DNA of 64,000 nt from Cellulomonas sp. ES6 (GCF_030053835.1 NZ_CP125655.1:806001-870000), one strand, 5' to 3'. Shown: positions 24,213 through 33,588, counted from the first letter of the stretch. Numbers and translations are program-made. Notes: generated from the letters alone by a model not told the origin.

Positions 24213-26369
24213 TCAGGCCTCGCCGAGGACCGCCGCGAGCGAGCGGAACCGGGCCGTGCGGAACAGGTCGTCGAGCAGCACCAGGCGCCCCGCGCCGTCG
24301 GCGAGCGGCACCCGCCAGTTCGGGTACTCCTGGTCGGTGCCGGGCTGGTTCTGGGCGCGCCGCTCCCCCACCGCGTCGGCCAGCGACACCCCGACCAGGA
24401 CGCTGGGCGTCTGCAGCACGTACCGGTGCAGGGCCTCGACCACCTCGCGCTCCGAGGGGTCGTCGCCCAGCAGCCCGCGCGCCGCGAGCGCCGCCAGCAT
24501 CGCCTCGCGCTCGGCCCGGGCGGCGCGCCGCACCTGCTCCACGGGCTCGGTCAGCAGGCCCAGCCGCTCGCGGAGCGCGACGTGCTCGTCGGCCAGGTAG
24601 CCCGCGGTCGGCGGCAGGTCGTGCGTCGTGACGCTGGACAGCGCGAGGCGCCGGTAGTCCTCGGGCGGCAGCGGGCGGCCCTCGCCGTCCTTCTCGAACC
24701 AGAGGATCGAGGTGCCGAGCACCCCGCGCTCCGACAGGTAGTCCCGCACCCACGGCTCGACGTTGCCGAGGTCCTCGCCGATGACGACGGCACCGGCCCG
24801 GTGCGCCTCCAGGGCGAGGATGCCGATCATCGCGTCGTGGTCGTACCGGACGTACGCGGCGTCCGCGGGGCTGTTGCCCTGCGGGATCCACCACAGCCGG
24901 AACAGCCCGATGATGTGGTCGATCCGCACCGCGCCGGCGTGCCGCAGCACGGTGCGCAGCAGGTCCCGGTACGGCCGGTAGGCGACGCGCTCGAGCTCGG
25001 CGGGGTGCCACGGCGGCTGCGACCAGTCCTGGCCCTGCTGGTTGTACATGTCGGGCGGGGCGCCGACCGACGCGCCGCGCGCGAGCACCGGCCCGAGCGC
25101 CCACACGTCCGCGCCGCCCGGGTGCACCCCCACGGCGAGGTCGTGCATCACGCCCAGGCCCATGCCGGCCTCGTGCGCGGTGCGCTGCACCGTGGCGAGC
25201 TGCTGGTCCGCGAGCCACTGCAGCCAGCAGAAGAACTCGACCCGGTCGGCCAGCTCGGTGCGGGCCCGCAGCGCGCCGGGCGCCGCGGGGTCGCGCAGGT
25301 CCGCCGGCCACGGCCCCGGGCCGTGCCGCTCGACCAGCGCGCACCAGAGCGCGAAGTCCTCCAGCCCGCGGCCCTCGCGGCGGCGGAAGTCGTCGAACGC
25401 CGACTGCCGGGCCGCGGAGCGCGGGACCGCGAACACGACGTCCAGCGCCGCCTTCTTCGCCGCCCACACGACGTCCCGGTCGATCGGGCCGTCGTCCGCG
25501 TCGAGGGCGAGCGCCTGCTCCGCCGACCACTCGACGAGCGCCCGGTCCGCCGAGGACAGGTACGCGGCCTCGTCGACGTCCTCGACCCGCAGGTACAGGG
25601 GGTTCACGAACCGGCGGGTGGTCGGCAGGTAGGGCGACGGGGTCAGCGGCGGCACGGGCTCGGCGGCGTGCAGCGGGTTCACCAGCAGGAACTGCGCCCC
25701 GGCCTCGCGCCCCGCCAGCCACGCCAGGTCGGCCAGGTCGCGCAGGTCGCCCGCGCCCCAGGACCGGCTGGACCGCACCGAGTACAGCTGCAGCATCAGG
25801 CCCCAGGCCCGCCGCCCGTCCAGCGCCGCGGGCAGCTCCAGCCGGTCGGGGGTCACGGCCAGGGGGCTCGCGGCCTCGCCGGAGGGGCCGGCGGTCCGCA
25901 GCAGGTGCCAGCCGAGCGGCAGGTCCGCCGGGACCACGAACGTCGCCCGGCCGACCTCGCGGCCGTCGACGGTCCGCGGGTCCACGTACACGTCGGCCTG
26001 CTCCAGGTCGACCCGGCGCGGCTCCGCGCCCGCGGCGCGGCGGCCGTGGCCCTCCGCGGCGTCCAGCTCGAGCCACGCCCGCACGGGGTCGCCGTGGGTG
26101 ACGTGCACCGGCACCGTCGTGCCCTGCGACTGCCGGACGACGACGACCGGCGGCAGCACCCGGCGCCACGGGGCGTCCTCGGCGTGCCGCAGCGCGACCT
26201 CGACCCGCTCCGGCGTCGAGGCGTCGACGCCCAGGGCGGCGAGCACGGCGACCAGCGTGGCCGCGGGGACCTCACGCAGCCCGCCGCCGAACTCCTGGAA
26301 CTCCGGGGCGACGCCGTGCGCCCGCGCGAGGCGCACCAGGGACTCGGACGGCGGTGTGTGCGGTGCCAC
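24213..26369 (-). CDS. malQ: 4-alpha-glucanotransferase (amylomaltase, GH77)
   Basis: Transfers alpha-1,4-glucan segments between maltodextrins. Seen: the GH77 catalytic sites GAVRIDHIIGLFRLWWIP (nucleophile Asp in RIDH), VVIGEDLGNVEPWV (acid/base Glu) and SVTTHDLPPTAGYL (third Asp), plus an N-terminal MalQ_N-type region. 718 residues, normal for the long bacterial form. The GTG at 26369 is chosen because a CAGGAT box lies 6 bases upstream and an alternative upstream start adds only an Arg/Pro-rich tail. Divergent from the oligopeptidase gene. Confidence 0.93.
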   Translation of the reverse strand: MAPHTPPSESLVRLARAHGVAPEFQEFGGGLREVPAATLVAVLAALGVDASTPERVEVALRHAEDAPWRRVLPPVVVVRQSQGTTVPVHVTHGDPVRAWLELDAAEGHGRRAAGAEPRRVDLEQADVYVDPRTVDGREVGRATFVVPADLPLGWHLLRTAGPSGEAASPLAVTPDRLELPAALDGRRAWGLMLQLYSVRSSRSWGAGDLRDLADLAWLAGREAGAQFLLVNPLHAAEPVPPLTPSPYLPTTRRFVNPLYLRVEDVDEAAYLSSADRALVEWSAEQALALDADDGPIDRDVVWAAKKAALDVVFAVPRSAARQSAFDDFRRREGRGLEDFALWCALVERHGPGPWPADLRDPAAPGALRARTELADRVEFFCWLQWLADQQLATVQRTAHEAGMGLGVMHDLAVGVHPGGADVWALGPVLARGASVGAPPDMYNQQGQDWSQPPWHPAELERVAYRPYRDLLRTVLRHAGAVRIDHIIGLFRLWWIPQGNSPADAAYVRYDHDAMIGILALEAHRAGAVVIGEDLGNVEPWVRDYLSERGVLGTSILWFEKDGEGRPLPPEDYRRLALSSVTTHDLPPTAGYLADEHVALRERLGLLTEPVEQVRRAARAEREAMLAALAARGLLGDDPSEREVVEALHRYVLQTPSVLVGVSLADAVGERRAQNQPGTDQEYPNWRVPLADGAGRLVLLDDLFRTARFRSLAAVLGEA

Positions 26370-26375
26370 ATCACG

Positions 26376-26381
26376 ATCCTG
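26376..26381 (-). promoter_or_regulatory. -10 box of malQ (leaderless)
   Basis: CAGGAT on the minus strand, 6 bases before the malQ GTG. Confidence 0.4.
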
Positions 26382-26474
26382 CCAGAGCGGTGCTGCTCGC
26401 GCCGGTCGCCGCGCAGGGGGCCGGGCGGACGGACGCGCAGGTCGCACCGGCGCCGTCGGGCGCGCGCCCCGCCG

Positions 26475-26480
26475 TAGGGT
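26475..26480 (+). promoter_or_regulatory. -10 box of the prolyl oligopeptidase gene (leaderless)
   Basis: TAGGGT with a 7-base gap (GGCGCGC) to the ATG at 26488. Confidence 0.45.
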
Positions 26481-26487
26481 GGCGCGC

Positions 26488-28692
26488 ATGACCGCCGACC
26501 CCGTCCCCACCGGCCTGCCCGCCTACCCCGACGCCCGCCGGAGCGACCTCGTCGAGGACCTCCACGGCCGCGCCGTCGCCGACCCGTACCGCTGGCTGGA
26601 GGACGCGGGCTCCGACGAGACCGGCGCGTGGTCCGCGGCGCAGGACGCGCTGTACGCGGCGTACCGCGCCGGGGTGACGGCCCGCGTCCCGGCGGACCAC
26701 CCGCTCGCGTCGGAGCGCCTCACGGCCCGGCTCGGCGAGCTGCTCGGCGCGGGCTTCGTCGGGGCACCGGCGTGGCGCGGGCAGCGGCGGTTCACCGCGC
26801 GGCGCGCCGGCGACCAGGAGCACGCCGTGGTGGTCGTCACCGAGCCCGACCCCGCCGTCCCGGGCGGGGAGCGCGAGCGGGTGCTCGTCGACCCGGTGGC
26901 GATCGACCCCGCGGGCACGACGACGCTCGACGCGTGGCAGCCCAGCAAGGAGGGCGACCTGCTCGCGTACCAGGTGTCGCACGGCGGCACCGAGGAGAGC
27001 GTGCTGCACGTCCTCGACGTCGCGACCGGCGAGCCGGTGGACGGCCCGATCGACCGGGCGCGCTACTCCCCCGTGGCGTGGGAGCCGGGCGGGCGGGCGT
27101 TCTACTACGTGCGCCGGCTGGCGCCGGAGCTGCTGCCCGAGGACGAGCGGCAGTACCACCGGCGGGTCTGGCGCCACGTGGTCGGCACCGACCCGGCCGC
27201 GGACCTCGAGGTCTTCGGCGCCGGGCTCGACATGACGAACTACTACGGCGTCTCGGTCTCCCGCGACGGCCGCTGGCTGATCGTGTCCGCGGCCGCCGGG
27301 ACCGCCCCGCGCACGGACGTGTGGATCGCGGACCTCGCGGCGTCGGAGCCGGGGACGGTCCCGGAGCTGCGGGAGGTCGCGGTCGGCCACGACGCCGAGG
27401 TGGCGGCGTGGGTCGGGCGCGACGGGCGCCTCTACCTGCACACCACCCTCGACGCCGACCGCGGGCGCCTCGCGGTGGCCGACCCGCGGGAGCCGGGCGT
27501 CCCGCACTGGCGGACCCTGCTGGCCGAGCACCCCGAGGCCGTGCTGGAGGACGTCGCGCTCACGGACGGCGGGGGCGAGGACGCCGGCCCGGTGCGGCTG
27601 GTGGCGGCCTGGCGCCGGCACGCGGTGAGCGAGCTCACCGTGCACGACCCCGCCACGGGCGAGCAGCTCCCGGGGCCCGCGGGCGAGGTGGCCCTGCCCG
27701 GGCTGGGCTCGGTCGGCGGTCTCGTCACCCGCCCCGACGGCGGGCCGGACGTGTGGTTCACGTACACGGACCACACCACGGTCACCGAGGTGCACCGGTA
27801 CGACGCGACCACCGGGACGACCTCCCTGTGGGCCGCACCGCCCGGGGCGCTCGCCGACCTGCCGGACGTCCGGGTGCAGCGCGTCGTGGCGACGAGCGCC
27901 GACGGCACGCAGGTCCGGGCGTTCGTCGTGGCCCGCGCCGACGCCCTCGACGCGGCCGGCCGGCCGCTCGCCCCCGCGCCGACCGTGCTCTACGGGTACG
28001 GCGGCTTCCAGATCTCGCTCGACCCGGCGTTCTCGGCCACCACCCTCGCGTGGGTGGAGGCCGGCGGCGTCTACGTGGTCGCGAACCTGCGCGGCGGCGG
28101 CGAGGAGGGCGAGGCGTGGCACCGCGCGGGGCGGCGCGGCAGCAAGCAGCACGTCTTCGACGACTTCCACGCCGTCGCGCGCCTGCTGGTCGACGAGGGG
28201 TGGACGACGACCGACCGGCTCGCGTGCTGGGGCGGGTCGAACGGCGGCCTGCTGGTCGGGGCCGCGCTCACCCAGCACCCGGAGACGTTCGCGGCGGTCG
28301 TCTGCTCGGCGCCGCTGCTCGACATGGTGCGCTACCAGCGGTTCGGGCTCGGCGTGACGTGGACCGACGAGTACGGCGACGCGGACACGCCCGCCGAGCT
28401 GGACTGGCTGCTGTCCTACTCGCCGTACCACCGGGTGGTGGACGGCACCGCGTACCCCGCGACCCTGTTCACGGTGTTCGACGGCGACACGCGCGTCGAC
28501 CCGCTGCACGCCCGCAAGCTGGCGGCGGCGCTGCAGGCCGCGACGTCGGCGCCCGCGGACGAGGCCCCGGTGCTCGTCCGCCGGGAGCGCGGCGTCGGGC
28601 ACGGCGGGCGGGCGCTGTCGCGCACGATCGCGCTGACCGTGGAGCAGCTCCAGTTCGTCGGCGACCGGACGGGGCTGGTGACGGCGCGCTGA
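26488..28692 (+). CDS. Prolyl oligopeptidase family serine peptidase (S9A)
   Basis: Cytoplasmic peptidase cleaving short peptides, often after Pro. Seen: N-terminal VADPYRWLED, a beta-propeller middle, then an alpha/beta-hydrolase domain with nucleophile Ser584 in GGSNGG, an Asp within DGDTRVDPLH (about 667-673) and His705 in GVGHGG. 734 residues, slightly above the usual ~700. The N-terminal match and the -10 box fix the start at the ATG. Related oligopeptidase B is possible but the overall pattern favours POP. Confidence 0.92.
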   Translation: MTADPVPTGLPAYPDARRSDLVEDLHGRAVADPYRWLEDAGSDETGAWSAAQDALYAAYRAGVTARVPADHPLASERLTARLGELLGAGFVGAPAWRGQRRFTARRAGDQEHAVVVVTEPDPAVPGGERERVLVDPVAIDPAGTTTLDAWQPSKEGDLLAYQVSHGGTEESVLHVLDVATGEPVDGPIDRARYSPVAWEPGGRAFYYVRRLAPELLPEDERQYHRRVWRHVVGTDPAADLEVFGAGLDMTNYYGVSVSRDGRWLIVSAAAGTAPRTDVWIADLAASEPGTVPELREVAVGHDAEVAAWVGRDGRLYLHTTLDADRGRLAVADPREPGVPHWRTLLAEHPEAVLEDVALTDGGGEDAGPVRLVAAWRRHAVSELTVHDPATGEQLPGPAGEVALPGLGSVGGLVTRPDGGPDVWFTYTDHTTVTEVHRYDATTGTTSLWAAPPGALADLPDVRVQRVVATSADGTQVRAFVVARADALDAAGRPLAPAPTVLYGYGGFQISLDPAFSATTLAWVEAGGVYVVANLRGGGEEGEAWHRAGRRGSKQHVFDDFHAVARLLVDEGWTTTDRLACWGGSNGGLLVGAALTQHPETFAAVVCSAPLLDMVRYQRFGLGVTWTDEYGDADTPAELDWLLSYSPYHRVVDGTAYPATLFTVFDGDTRVDPLHARKLAAALQAATSAPADEAPVLVRRERGVGHGGRALSRTIALTVEQLQFVGDRTGLVTAR

Positions 28693-28750
28693 CCGGGCGC
28701 GGCGCGGGACCCGGGGCGGCACGGGCGGGCGGCCCCCGCGGCGGCCGGGC

Positions 28751-28756
28751 TAGCGT
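28751..28756 (+). promoter_or_regulatory. -10 box of mscS (leaderless)
   Basis: TAGCGT with a 6-base gap to the GTG at 28763. Confidence 0.45.
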
Positions 28757-28762
28757 GGCCCG

Positions 28763-29824
28763 GTGACCTCCGCCCTCCTCCGCCCCGCGCTGCCCGCCGC
28801 TCCCGACCCCGCCCCCTCCGAGCAGCTCGCCGACGGCGCGAACGCGTTCGTCGACTGGCTGCTCGGCCCGGGCCTGCGCATCGCGATCATCGTGGTGGCC
28901 GGGGTCGTGTCGCTGCTGCTGGTGCGGCGGCTGATCCGGGCCGTCACCGAGCACATCGCCGACGGCACGTCGCTGCTCCAGCGCGGGATCACCCGGCCGC
29001 TCGGCGGCACGGAGGTCGCCGCCGCCCTGCGCAAGGTCAGCCCCGTGGCCAGCGCCCGCCGCACCCAGCGAGCCCGCACCATCGGCTCCGTGCTGCGGTC
29101 GACCGCCGCGATCGTCATCGGCTCGATCGTCGTCCTGCTGGTGCTCGACCAGCTCGGGGTGAACATCGCACCGTTCATCGCCTCCGCGGGCATCGTCGGC
29201 GTGGCGTTCGGCTTCGGCGCGCAGAGCCTGGTCAAGGACTTCCTGTCCGGCATGTTCATGCTGCTGGAGGACCAGTACGGCGTCGGTGACGTCGTCGACG
29301 CGGGTCCCGCGCAGGGCACCGTCGAGGCGGTCGGGCTGCGCGTGACGAAGCTCCGCGACGCGGACGGCACGCTCTGGTACGTCCCCAACGGCTCAATGCT
29401 GCGGGTCGGCAACAAGACGCAGGGCTGGGCGAACGCCGTCGTCGAGGTGAAGGTCGACTACTTCGCGGACCTCGACCGCGTGCGGGACCTGCTGGTCGGC
29501 GCCGCCGCCCGGCTCGCGTCCGACCCGGAGATCGGCGACGCGCTCGAGGGCGCCGCGACGGTCACCACGGCCGAGGACCTCACGTTCGACGCCGTGACGG
29601 TGCGGATCGCGCAGCGCACGGCACCCTCCCGGCAGTGGGCCGTGGCGCGGGCCCTGCGCGCCGCGGTCCGGGACGCGCTGGAGGAGGCCGACGTGCCGCT
29701 CGCCGGGCAGCGGGACCTGCTGGCGGCGCACCGCGAGCGCGTGCAGGCGCAGGGGGCGGTCGTCGTCGACGGCGCCGACGCGCCGCCCGCGGACGAGGGG
29801 GCCGCGCCCGGCGGGCAGGGCTGA
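28763..29824 (+). CDS. mscS: Small-conductance mechanosensitive channel (MscS family)
   Basis: A 353-residue inner-membrane channel that releases solutes under hypo-osmotic stress. Seen: membrane segments at about residues 36-55, 110-128 and 130-150. The pore helix GIVGVAFGFGAQSLVKDFLSG has the MscS Gly/Ala packing and is followed by the beta domain (EDQYGVGDVV, WYVPNGSM) and a C-terminal cytoplasmic domain. The GTG is set by the -10 box 6 bases upstream. Confidence 0.92.
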   Translation: MTSALLRPALPAAPDPAPSEQLADGANAFVDWLLGPGLRIAIIVVAGVVSLLLVRRLIRAVTEHIADGTSLLQRGITRPLGGTEVAAALRKVSPVASARRTQRARTIGSVLRSTAAIVIGSIVVLLVLDQLGVNIAPFIASAGIVGVAFGFGAQSLVKDFLSGMFMLLEDQYGVGDVVDAGPAQGTVEAVGLRVTKLRDADGTLWYVPNGSMLRVGNKTQGWANAVVEVKVDYFADLDRVRDLLVGAAARLASDPEIGDALEGAATVTTAEDLTFDAVTVRIAQRTAPSRQWAVARALRAAVRDALEEADVPLAGQRDLLAAHRERVQAQGAVVVDGADAPPADEGAAPGGQG

Positions 29825-29941
29825 GGGCACGTCCGGCGACCACCACCCCCGGCGCCCCCGGTCGGCGACCACCGCCGGGCCGGGCTGCTCCCCGTCGCGC
29901 GCTGCCGCCGTCCCCGCGCGGCCCACCGGGCCCGGACGCGG

Positions 29942-29979
29942 CGCAGCCCCGGGCCGGTCGTCCGGGTCCCGGGGCTGCG
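29942..29979. terminator. Bidirectional terminator between mscS and the PTS IIB gene
   Basis: 12-bp perfect arms CGCAGCCCCGGG / CCCGGGGCTGCG with a 14-base loop, in the 183-base gap between convergent genes. The rest of the gap shows nothing else I can support. Confidence 0.6.
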
Positions 29980-30007
29980 TGCCGTCGCGGCTCGCCGCGC
30001 GCCCGCG

Positions 30008-30238
30008 TCAGCGCAGGCCGTCGAGCTCCGCCGCCAGGTTGTCCGCCTCCGGGCCGACGATGACCTGCACGATGCGGCCGGACCGCACCACGCCGAACGC
30101 GCCGGTCGCCTTGAGGGCGGCCTCGTCCACGCGCTGCGGGTCGGTGACCTCGACCCGCAGCCGCGTGATGCACGGCTCCAGGTCGACGACGTTCCCGCCG
30201 CCGCCCAGCGCCACCAGGATCTGCTCTGCCTTGCTCAT
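30008..30238 (-). CDS. Stand-alone PTS glucose-type EIIB domain
   Basis: A 76-residue phosphocarrier domain. Seen: [14 protein letters not shown] with the phosphorylated Cys23 in the conserved P-C-I-T-R-L-R motif, then [21 protein letters not shown]. No EIIC or EIIA gene is adjacent, so it must work with a permease encoded elsewhere or be regulatory. The ATG is the only reasonable start. TAGGCT on the minus strand (30300-30305) is a likely -10 box with a roughly 55-base leader. Confidence 0.88.
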   Translation of the reverse strand: MSKAEQILVALGGGGNVVDLEPCITRLRVEVTDPQRVDEAALKATGAFGVVRSGRIVQVIVGPEADNLAAELDGLR

Positions 30239-30299
30239 CGAACCCCCGTCGTCCTGCCGGTCCCGCCCCCGCGACCGCCGGAGGGCGGCCTCGGCGACC

Positions 30300-30305
30300 A
30301 GCCTA
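30300..30305 (-). promoter_or_regulatory. -10 box of the PTS IIB gene
   Basis: TAGGCT on the minus strand, about 60 bases before the ATG. No convincing -35. Confidence 0.35.
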
Positions 30306-30348
30306 GTCCGCGGGGGGCGGGGGCGGCGGTCCGGGTCCTGCCCGGTGC

Positions 30349-30354
30349 GACACT
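30349..30354 (+). promoter_or_regulatory. -10 box of the truncated haemoglobin gene (leaderless)
   Basis: GACACT with a 7-base gap to the ATG at 30362. Confidence 0.35.
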
Positions 30355-30361
30355 GGCACGC

Positions 30362-30859
30362 ATGACCGCCGACCAGCCGACGCCCGCGCCCCGCCCGGCC
30401 GGCCCGTCCCTGCCGCTCACCGCGGCCGCACCCCCGGCGCCCGCAGCCCCGGCACCCGGCGCGGCGCCCGAGCGCGTGCGCGAGTCGTTCTACGACGCCG
30501 TCGGGGGCCACGCGACGTTCGAGCGGCTCGTGGACCGGTTCTACGAGGGCGTCGCGGCCGACCCCGTGCTCGCGCCGATGTACCCGGAGGAGGACCTGGG
30601 CCCCGCGCGCCGGCGCCTCACGATGTTCCTGGAGCAGTACTGGGGCGGTCCCACGACGTACTCCGCCGAGCGCGGCCACCCCCGGCTGCGGATGCGCCAC
30701 GCGCCGTTCCCGGTCGACGCCGACGCGCGCGACCGGTGGCTGCGCCACATGCGGGACGCCGTCGACGCGCTCGACCTGCCGCCGCTGCACCACGAGGTCC
30801 TGTGGGACTACCTGGAGCGGGCCGCGCACTCGCTCGTCAACACCGCGTCGCGGCCGTGA
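30362..30859 (+). CDS. glbO: Group II truncated haemoglobin (GlbO/trHbO type)
   Basis: A haem protein of 165 residues, probably for oxygen or NO chemistry in the cytoplasm. Seen: [21 protein letters not shown] with Tyr61 (B10) and Tyr74 (CD1 region), the proximal His113 in RMRHAPFPV, and Trp126 (G8) in DRWLRHM, the group II signature. About 35 Pro/Ala-rich residues precede the globin fold. The tesB-type gene starts 13 bases after the stop. Confidence 0.93.
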   Translation: MTADQPTPAPRPAGPSLPLTAAAPPAPAAPAPGAAPERVRESFYDAVGGHATFERLVDRFYEGVAADPVLAPMYPEEDLGPARRRLTMFLEQYWGGPTTYSAERGHPRLRMRHAPFPVDADARDRWLRHMRDAVDALDLPPLHHEVLWDYLERAAHSLVNTASRP

Positions 30860-30865
30860 GATCCT
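30860..30865 (+). promoter_or_regulatory. Possible -10 box of the thioesterase II gene (leaderless)
   Basis: GATCCT immediately after the haemoglobin stop, with 7 bases to the GTG at 30873. Cotranscription with the haemoglobin gene is also likely. Confidence 0.3.
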
Positions 30866-30872
30866 GGCGCGC

Positions 30873-31769
30873 GTGACCGACGCTGCCCAGGGCGCCACCA
30901 CCGCGCAGGAGCCCACCCCCGACCCGATCGCCGCGCTGCTCGCCGTCCTCGACGTGCAGCCCTCCGGCACCCCCGACGAGCTCGTGGCCGCCAACCTGCC
31001 GAAGCCCGGGGGCCGGGTGTTCGGCGGGCAGGTGGTCGCGCAGGCCCTCGTCGCCGCGGGCCGCACCGTGCCGGACGGGCGGCTGCCGCACTCGATGCAC
31101 GGCTACTTCCTGCGCGCCGGGGACGTCGCCTCGCCCATCGGCCTGTCCGTGGAGCGCCTGCGCGACGGCCGGTCGTTCTCCGCCCGCCGCACGCACGCCC
31201 TGCAGGACGGCGAGCCGATCCTGTCGATGATCGCGTCGTTCCAGGAGGACCAGCCGGGCATCGAGCTGACGCAGCCGATGCCGGACGTCCCCGCGCCGCA
31301 GGACGTCGAGTCGGCCATGGACCGCATGGGCCACCTCGATCACCCCCTCGCCCGGTTCTGGACGCACGAGAGCGCGTTCGACGTCCGGCACGTCGGCGGC
31401 TCGCTGTACCTCGGCCCCGCTCCCGCGCCCGACGGCCGGCAGCGCGTGTGGATGCGCACCAAGGGCGCCCTGCCGGACGACCCGCTGCTGCACCGCGCCG
31501 TGCTCGCGTTCGCGTGCGACCAGATCATGCTCGAGCCCGTGCTGCGCCGCGCCGGCCTGTCCTGGCTGACGCCGGGGCTGTCCGTGGCGAGCCTCGACCA
31601 CGCCATGTGGTGGCACCGGGACGTCCGGGTGGACGAGTGGCTGCTGTTCGACCAGGACAGCCCGACCGCCCAGGGCGGGCGCGGCCTGGGCACCACGCGG
31701 GTGTTCAGCGAGCAGGGCGTGCTGGTCGCGACCATCGCGCAGGAGGGCATGGTCCGGGTCCCGTCCTGA
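30873..31769 (+). CDS. tesB: Acyl-CoA thioesterase II (TesB family)
   Basis: A 298-residue double-hotdog thioesterase that hydrolyses medium- to long-chain acyl-CoA. Seen: GGRVFGGQVVAQAL near residues 47-60, SMHGYFLRAGD, SLDHAMWWHRD (TesB catalytic region) and DQDSPTAQGGRGLGTTRVF. Full length. The GTG start lacks a ribosome site. Confidence 0.93.
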   Translation: MTDAAQGATTAQEPTPDPIAALLAVLDVQPSGTPDELVAANLPKPGGRVFGGQVVAQALVAAGRTVPDGRLPHSMHGYFLRAGDVASPIGLSVERLRDGRSFSARRTHALQDGEPILSMIASFQEDQPGIELTQPMPDVPAPQDVESAMDRMGHLDHPLARFWTHESAFDVRHVGGSLYLGPAPAPDGRQRVWMRTKGALPDDPLLHRAVLAFACDQIMLEPVLRRAGLSWLTPGLSVASLDHAMWWHRDVRVDEWLLFDQDSPTAQGGRGLGTTRVFSEQGVLVATIAQEGMVRVPS

Positions 31770-31818
31770 CCGGCGCGGCGCCCCTCCCGCTCCGCTGGCG
31801 GGCGCCCGTGCCCCGGTG

Positions 31819-31824
31819 CACAGT
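31819..31824 (+). promoter_or_regulatory. -10 box that sets the topoisomerase IB start
   Basis: CACAGT with a 6-base gap to GTG 31831. This favours 31831 over the in-frame GTG at 31816. Confidence 0.4.
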
Positions 31825-31830
31825 GTCCCG

Positions 31831-32826
31831 GTGGTGAGGCTGCGACGGGTCCGGATCGACTCCCCGGGGTGGACGCGCAGGCGCGCCGGCCGCGGGTTCT
31901 GGTACCTGGACGCCGACGCCGCCCGGATCACCGACCCGGTGCACCTGGACCGGATCACGGCGCTCGCCATCCCGCCCGCGTGGCGGGACGTGTGGATCAG
32001 CCCGTGGCCTCACGGGCACATCCAGGCCGCCGGGCTCGACGACGCCCGGCGGCGGCAGTACCTCTACCACGAGCAGTGGCGCCGCCGCCGCGACCGCCTC
32101 AAGCACGACCACGTGCTCGACGTCGCCCGCCGGCTGCCCGCGGCCCGGCGGTCGGTCCGCCGGGACCTGGCGGCGGACGGCTTCCCCCGGGCGAAGGCCC
32201 TCGCGCTGGCGTTCCGGCTGCTCGACCTCGCGTACTTCCGGGCCGGCGGCGAGGGCTACGCGCAGCGCAACGGCTCGTACGGGCTCGCCACCCTGCGCCG
32301 CGAGCACGTGCAGGTGCTCGCGGACCCCGGCGGCGCCGCGGTCGCCGTCCGGTTCTGCTACCCCGCGAAGTCCGGCCAGGTGCGCGACGTCGTCGTCGAG
32401 GACGCCCAGGTGGCGGAGCTGGTCGGGACGCTCCTGCGGCGGCGCGGCGGCGGGCCCGAGCTGCTCGCCTGGCAGGACGAGGCCGGCTGGCACGACATCA
32501 CCAGCGCCGAGGTCGGCGCCGACGTCAAGAACCGGCTGGGCCCGGACGCGAGCCCGAAGGACTTCCGGACGTGGCACGCGACCGTGCTGGCGGCGCGCGG
32601 CCTCGCGGCGGCCGGGCCCGCCCCGGCGTCCGAGCGGGCGCGGCGCCGGGTCGTCGCGCAGGTGGTCAAGGACGTGTCCGGCGAGCTCGGGAACACCCCC
32701 GCGGTGTGCCGCGCGTCGTACATCGACCCGCGCGTCGTCGACCTGTGGGAGCACGGCACCACGATCCGGCCCACCCGCTCGCAGGCGGTCGGCGAGAAGG
32801 AGACGCTCGCGCTGCTGCGGGCGTGA
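31831..32826 (+). CDS. DNA topoisomerase IB (poxvirus-like)
   Basis: Relaxes supercoils by a 3'-phosphotyrosine mechanism. Seen: N-terminal TITDPVHLDRI-type region (ARITDPVHLDRITALAIPP), YLYHEQWRRRRDRLK, NGSYGLATL, catalytic ASPKDFRTWHAT, and the nucleophile Tyr297 in CRASYIDP. About 331 residues, the usual bacterial size. Alternative start at 31816 adds five residues. Convergent with the O-methyltransferase gene. Confidence 0.9.
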   Translation: MVRLRRVRIDSPGWTRRRAGRGFWYLDADAARITDPVHLDRITALAIPPAWRDVWISPWPHGHIQAAGLDDARRRQYLYHEQWRRRRDRLKHDHVLDVARRLPAARRSVRRDLAADGFPRAKALALAFRLLDLAYFRAGGEGYAQRNGSYGLATLRREHVQVLADPGGAAVAVRFCYPAKSGQVRDVVVEDAQVAELVGTLLRRRGGGPELLAWQDEAGWHDITSAEVGADVKNRLGPDASPKDFRTWHATVLAARGLAAAGPAPASERARRRVVAQVVKDVSGELGNTPAVCRASYIDPRVVDLWEHGTTIRPTRSQAVGEKETLALLRA

Positions 32827-32839
32827 CGCGCCGGCGTGG

Positions 32840-33502
32840 TCAGTCCGTGACCACCGCGAGCGCGAAGCCGTCCCAGCCCTTGCTCCCCACGGTCTGCAGC
32901 GCGGTCGCCTCGAGCCGGGGGTGGGCGGCCATCGCGTCCAGGACGGCGCGGGAGCCCTGCACGCGCGGGTCGTCCGAGCCGGCGTCCGCCACCGCCCCGG
33001 CGCGCACCACGTTGTCGACGACGACCACCGTGCCCGGACGGGACAGCGCCACCGCGAGCTCCAGGTACCGGCTGTTGCCCGGCTTGTCCGCGTCGATGAA
33101 CACCAGGTCGTACGGCTCGGTGCCCGCGTCCACCAGGGCGCGGGCGGTCTCCGCGGCCGGGCCCTCGTGCACGTCCACCCGGTGCGCCACACCGGCGCGG
33201 GCGAGGTTCTCCCGGGCGACGGCGGCGTGCACGGCGTCGAGCTCGAGCGTCGTGACGTGCCCCTCCGGCCCCACGGCCCGGGCGAACCACAGCGCGCTGT
33301 ACCCCGCGAGCGTGCCGAACTCGAGCACGCGGCGCGCGCCGGTCATCGTGCAGAGCAGCGCGAGGAGCTTGCCCTGCAGCGGCGACACCTCGATCGCCGG
33401 CAGGCCCGCGGCCCGCCCCGCCTCCCGCGCCGCGACGAGGTCCGGGTCCTCGTCGACCAGGGTCCCGGTCAGGTACGCGTCCACCGCTGCCCAGTCGTCC
33501 AT
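32840..33502 (-). CDS. Class I SAM-dependent O-methyltransferase (CCoAOMT-like)
   Basis: A 220-residue cytoplasmic methyltransferase. Seen: SAM motif VLEFGTLAGYSALWFARA near residues 60-77, TLELDAVHAAVARENLARAG, and VFIDADKPGNSRYLELA, the metal- and substrate-binding segment of the caffeoyl-CoA/catechol O-methyltransferase family. ATG 33502 is chosen because the family begins here and GGGGG lies just upstream; longer frames add an Arg/Pro-rich leader. The substrate is unknown. Confidence 0.88.
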   Translation of the reverse strand: MDDWAAVDAYLTGTLVDEDPDLVAAREAGRAAGLPAIEVSPLQGKLLALLCTMTGARRVLEFGTLAGYSALWFARAVGPEGHVTTLELDAVHAAVARENLARAGVAHRVDVHEGPAAETARALVDAGTEPYDLVFIDADKPGNSRYLELAVALSRPGTVVVVDNVVRAGAVADAGSDDPRVQGSRAVLDAMAAHPRLEATALQTVGSKGWDGFALAVVTD

Positions 33503-33576
33503 CCCCCATGATGGCGCCGGCCGGCCGGCCGCGACCACCCGGCCGGCGCCCGGATGCGTCGCACCCCCGCGCGACG

Positions 33577-33582
33577 CAGACT
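33577..33582 (+). promoter_or_regulatory. -10 box of the SDR/DUF2867 gene (leaderless)
   Basis: CAGACT with a 6-base gap to the GTG at 33589. Confidence 0.4.
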
Positions 33583-33588
33583 GCGACC

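Noticed and set aside
28693..28762. Riboswitch or separate gene in the gap before mscS
   Set aside because: The 70-base gap only shows a -10 box and GC-rich filler; no aptamer-like pattern is recognisable.
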